This document shows, piece by piece, positions 61,730 to 64,000 of a stretch of 64,000 nt of DNA (within the stretch, counting starts at the first letter, position 1; each line of letters begins with the position of its first letter). The notes under the pieces are model-generated. The model worked only from the letters and a program-made list of their open reading frames with translations, searched no databases and had not been told where the DNA came from. Source of the stretch: Rubrivivax sp. (GTDB lineage: Bacteria; Pseudomonadota; Gammaproteobacteria; Burkholderiales; Burkholderiaceae_C); the NCBI GenBank assembly GCA_027484825.1, contig JAIXSE010000031.1:1-64000 (forward strand), read 5' to 3'. A program made the position numbers and the translations under genes.

Positions 61730-62488
61730 ATGAGCGTGTTACTGGCCCTGGATAGCTCCACCGAACACATGGCTCTGGCCCTTTCGGGTCAGGGCCATTC
61801 TGCTTTTGTGGATGCCGATGGTGGCGCCCAAGCCTCGCAGCGGATGGTGCCGGATGCGCTGCAATTGCTGCGGGAGGCCGGCATCGGCCTGGCGGCGGTG
61901 GACGCGGTGGCTTTCGGTCAAGGACCGGGCGCCTTCACCGGCCTGCGCACTGCCTGCTCGGTGGCCCAGGGCCTGGCCTTTGGGGCTGGCAAACCGGTGC
62001 TGGCGCTGGACAGCCTGATGCTGGTGGCGGAAGACGCCCGTCTGCAGACGCTGGGCCAGCCCGATGCGCCCACCTGCCTCTGGGTGGCCATGGATGCCCG
62101 CATGGGCCAGATCTACGCCGGCCAGTACCGCTGGAACGGTCAGCACTGGGATGTGCTGGACGCGCCCATGCTGACCGACCCGGCACCGCTGCTGGCCCGC
62201 TGGGCCGCAGCCGCGCCAACCTGCGTGGCCGGCACCGCGCTGCTGGCGCTGGGCCTGGACACCGGTGCTGCGCTGCGCATCGAACACACCCGGTCCCGCG
62301 CCCGTGCGCTGGGCTCGCTCGCCCAGCAGGCCTGGGCGCAAGGCCTGGCGATGGACCCGGCCCTGGCCCTGCCGCTGTATGTGCGGGACAAAGTGGCCCA
62401 GACCACCGCCGAGCGGGCAGCCGACAAGGCTGCCGCCCTGGCCGCGACGTCGCAAAGCGGCCTGCCTGCAGGCCCGACCCCCGGCTGA
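61730..62488 (+). CDS. tsaB: tRNA t6A biosynthesis protein TsaB
   Basis: Partner of TsaD in transferring threonylcarbamoyl to tRNA A37. 252 residues with LLALDSSTEHMALAL at the start and AFGQGPGAFTGLRTACSVAQGLAFG, the family signature. The pathway also needs sua5, encoded at 57222. It is the first gene of a three-gene unit with rimI and the uracil-DNA glycosylase. Confidence 0.95.
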   Translation: MSVLLALDSSTEHMALALSGQGHSAFVDADGGAQASQRMVPDALQLLREAGIGLAAVDAVAFGQGPGAFTGLRTACSVAQGLAFGAGKPVLALDSLMLVAEDARLQTLGQPDAPTCLWVAMDARMGQIYAGQYRWNGQHWDVLDAPMLTDPAPLLARWAAAAPTCVAGTALLALGLDTGAALRIEHTRSRARALGSLAQQAWAQGLAMDPALALPLYVRDKVAQTTAERAADKAAALAATSQSGLPAGPTPG

Positions 62489-62499
62489 GGAGCGATGGC

Positions 62500-62997
62500 A
62501 TGAGTGCCCAAGCCAAGGACATCCTGCTCTCGCCCGCGCTGCAAGCCCTGCAGCCGCTGCGCACCATCGACCTTGACGAGGTGATGGCCATCGAGAACGT
62601 GGCCTACACCCATCCCTGGACGCGCGGCAACTTCATCGACTCGCTGGCGGCCGGTTATGTCGGTTTCGTGCTGCGGGACGGGCAGGGCCGGCTGTGCGGC
62701 TATTTTCTGGCGATGCAGGTGATCGACGAGATGCACCTGCTCAACATCACCGTGGCCCCCGACCTGCAAGGGCAGGGACTGGCCCGGCGCATGCTCGATG
62801 CGCTGGCCGTGCTGGCCCGGGCCCGGGAGTGCTTGCAGATCTGGCTGGAGGTGCGGGTCAGCAATGAACGGGCGCGGCGGCTTTATGAGGCCTATGGATT
62901 TGTGCAGAGCGGACTGCGGCGCAACTATTACCCCTGCGCCGAGGGCCGCGAGGATGCGCTGCTGATGACGCTGCGACTGACAGGAGGCAGCCCATGA
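62500..62997 (+). CDS. rimI: Ribosomal protein alanine N-acetyltransferase RimI
   Basis: GNAT-family enzyme that acetylates the N-terminal alanine of ribosomal protein S18 in E. coli. 165 residues with the acetyl-CoA site VAPDLQGQGLARRMLDAL and the later VRVSNERARRLYEAYGFVQSGLRRNYY. Located between tsaB and the glycosylase, the standard Burkholderiales order. The stop overlaps the next start (ATGA). Confidence 0.94.
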   Translation: MSAQAKDILLSPALQALQPLRTIDLDEVMAIENVAYTHPWTRGNFIDSLAAGYVGFVLRDGQGRLCGYFLAMQVIDEMHLLNITVAPDLQGQGLARRMLDALAVLARARECLQIWLEVRVSNERARRLYEAYGFVQSGLRRNYYPCAEGREDALLMTLRLTGGSP

Positions 62998-64000
62998 GCT
63001 GGAGTGAACGCCAACGCCGGATGTTGGAGGCGATGGGCCTGAAGATCTGGGTGGCGCCTGACGTGGGCGTGACGCCTGTGGCTGCCCCGCAGGAAGACGG
63101 GCGCGTGGCGGCGGAGGAGGCGTCCGCCGCAGTGGCGGTGGCCGAGCGGCCTCGGGCGCCTGTGTCAGCCCGGGTGGCTGATCGGGCAGCGCCAGGCGCC
63201 GCGGCGGTGACCGGCGCTTTGGACGCCGTGCAGCCCGCGTCGAAAGCGCCGTCGGAACCATTGTCGCCACCGACCTCGAAACCGGTGTTGGAGCGCCCCT
63301 CAGGGCCCACGGCCCAGCGGGCGGCGGATGTGCTGTCCCGCGCCTTGCCGGCCAACGCGGCCGCTGCACTGGCCGCATCCGGCGACGCCGCACCGGGCGC
63401 CGTGCCTCAGCGCACCGGCCTGTCCCGCGAGGCCATCGCCGCGCTGGACTGGGACGGCCTGCGCAGCGCCGTGGCCGACTGCCGCGCCTGCAGCCTGTGC
63501 GAGACCCGCAAGAACACCGTCTTTGGCGTCGGCCATTCGCAGGCGCACTGGATGATCATCGGCGAGGCGCCCGGCGAACAGGAAGACCTGCAGGGCGAGC
63601 CCTTTGTCGGCCCGGCCGGCAAGCTGCTGGACAACATGCTGCGCGCCCTGGGCCTGAGCCGCACCGAAGGCCCGCCCGAGCAGCAGGTCTTCATCGCCAA
63701 CACCCTCAAGTGCCGCCCGCCGCGCAACCGCAATCCGGACCCGTCCGAGCTGACGCAGTGCGAGCCCTTCCTGCAGCGGCAGATTGAACTGATCCAGCCC
63801 CGCATCATCCTGGCCATGGGCCGCTTTGCGGTGCAGCAGCTGCTGCAGAGCCAGGAGGCGATCGGCCGTCTGCGGGGCCGTGTGCACCGCTACCAGGGCG
63901 TGCCGCTGGTGGTCACCTATCACCCGGCCTATCTGCTGCGCAATCTGCCGGACAAGGCCCGGGCCTGGGAAGACCTGTGCCTGGCCCGCCAGACCCTGGA
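62994..64000 (+). CDS. Family 4 uracil-DNA glycosylase, 3' end cut by window
   Basis: Removes uracil from DNA; family 4 enzymes carry a [4Fe-4S] cluster. From the ATG at 62994 (4-base overlap with rimI) the frame is open to the end of the window, giving about 335 residues. A long Ala/Pro-rich linker (about 20-140) precedes the catalytic domain: [11 protein letters not shown] with iron-sulfur cysteines C163 and C166, motif [37 protein letters not shown], and the late HPAYLLRN. The remaining C-terminal residues are outside. Confidence 0.93.
   Translation, partial: MSWSERQRRMLEAMGLKIWVAPDVGVTPVAAPQEDGRVAAEEASAAVAVAERPRAPVSARVADRAAPGAAAVTGALDAVQPASKAPSEPLSPPTSKPVLERPSGPTAQRAADVLSRALPANAAAALAASGDAAPGAVPQRTGLSREAIAALDWDGLRSAVADCRACSLCETRKNTVFGVGHSQAHWMIIGEAPGEQEDLQGEPFVGPAGKLLDNMLRALGLSRTEGPPEQQVFIANTLKCRPPRNRNPDPSELTQCEPFLQRQIELIQPRIILAMGRFAVQQLLQSQEAIGRLRGRVHRYQGVPLVVTYHPAYLLRNLPDKARAWEDLCLARQTL

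Overview
The window is about 64 kb of GC-rich DNA with the gene order and protein types of a betaproteobacterium of the order Burkholderiales. A free-living Roseateles/Rubrivivax/Leptothrix-type organism is my best guess; that is inference from gene content, not a database match. There is no insertion sequence, prophage, CRISPR array or rRNA operon. Almost everything is core chromosome, with short lineage-specific inserts.

1-8450: distal spc and alpha ribosomal operons (rplE end, rpsN, rpsH, rplF, rplR, rpsE, rpmD, rplO, secY, infA, rpmJ, rpsM, rpsK, rpsD, rpoA, rplQ), closed by an intrinsic terminator. Two structured spacers lie inside this run, before rpsD and before rpoA. 8566-12567: dsbD, an initiator tRNA-fMet, and a minus-strand pair consisting of a DTW-type tRNA modification enzyme and selD. 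12609-16077: a ProQ/FinO RNA chaperone with a Gly/Arg tail, thymidine kinase flanked by two paralogous four-cysteine microproteins, and a GAF-domain protein. 16114-25369: a crotonase-like enzyme divergent from a branched-chain amino-acid type ABC transporter with a permease-ATPase fusion, an HDOD protein, and a minus-strand operon of GntR regulator, 4-hydroxyproline epimerase and a fused binding-protein/permease.

25607-31519: yajC-secD-secF and a DUF1631 protein. 31640-37357: smg, dprA and a LysM protein on the minus strand, divergent from def-fmt, then htpX. 37396-40065: a small lipoprotein, a GIN-domain (DUF2807) exported protein and the AzlCD pair. 40165-58295: a central-carbon and purine block (pgk, maeB, pyk, fba, purC, purE, purK, sua5). 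Unrelated genes are interspersed in it: a lone pstS-like gene, an ORFan, a winged-helix/HATPase/STAS-like fusion, a gamma-glutamylcyclotransferase-like gene, a helical-repeat protein, a chemoreceptor and a thioredoxin-TPR protein.

58292-61680: an exported group with a degenerate SGNH-hydrolase lipoprotein, a lipase-like lipoprotein behind a promoter region with three palindromes, and an OmpW-family protein. 61730-64000: tsaB-rimI-family 4 uracil-DNA glycosylase, the last cut by the window edge.

I found no unmistakable new multi-gene system. The best leads are the paired Cys4 microproteins around tdk, the single-chain HATPase/STAS-like switch next to an ORFan between pyk and fba, the SGNH-like lipoprotein lacking its nucleophile, and the hydroxyproline-epimerase-linked transporter fusion without an ATPase.
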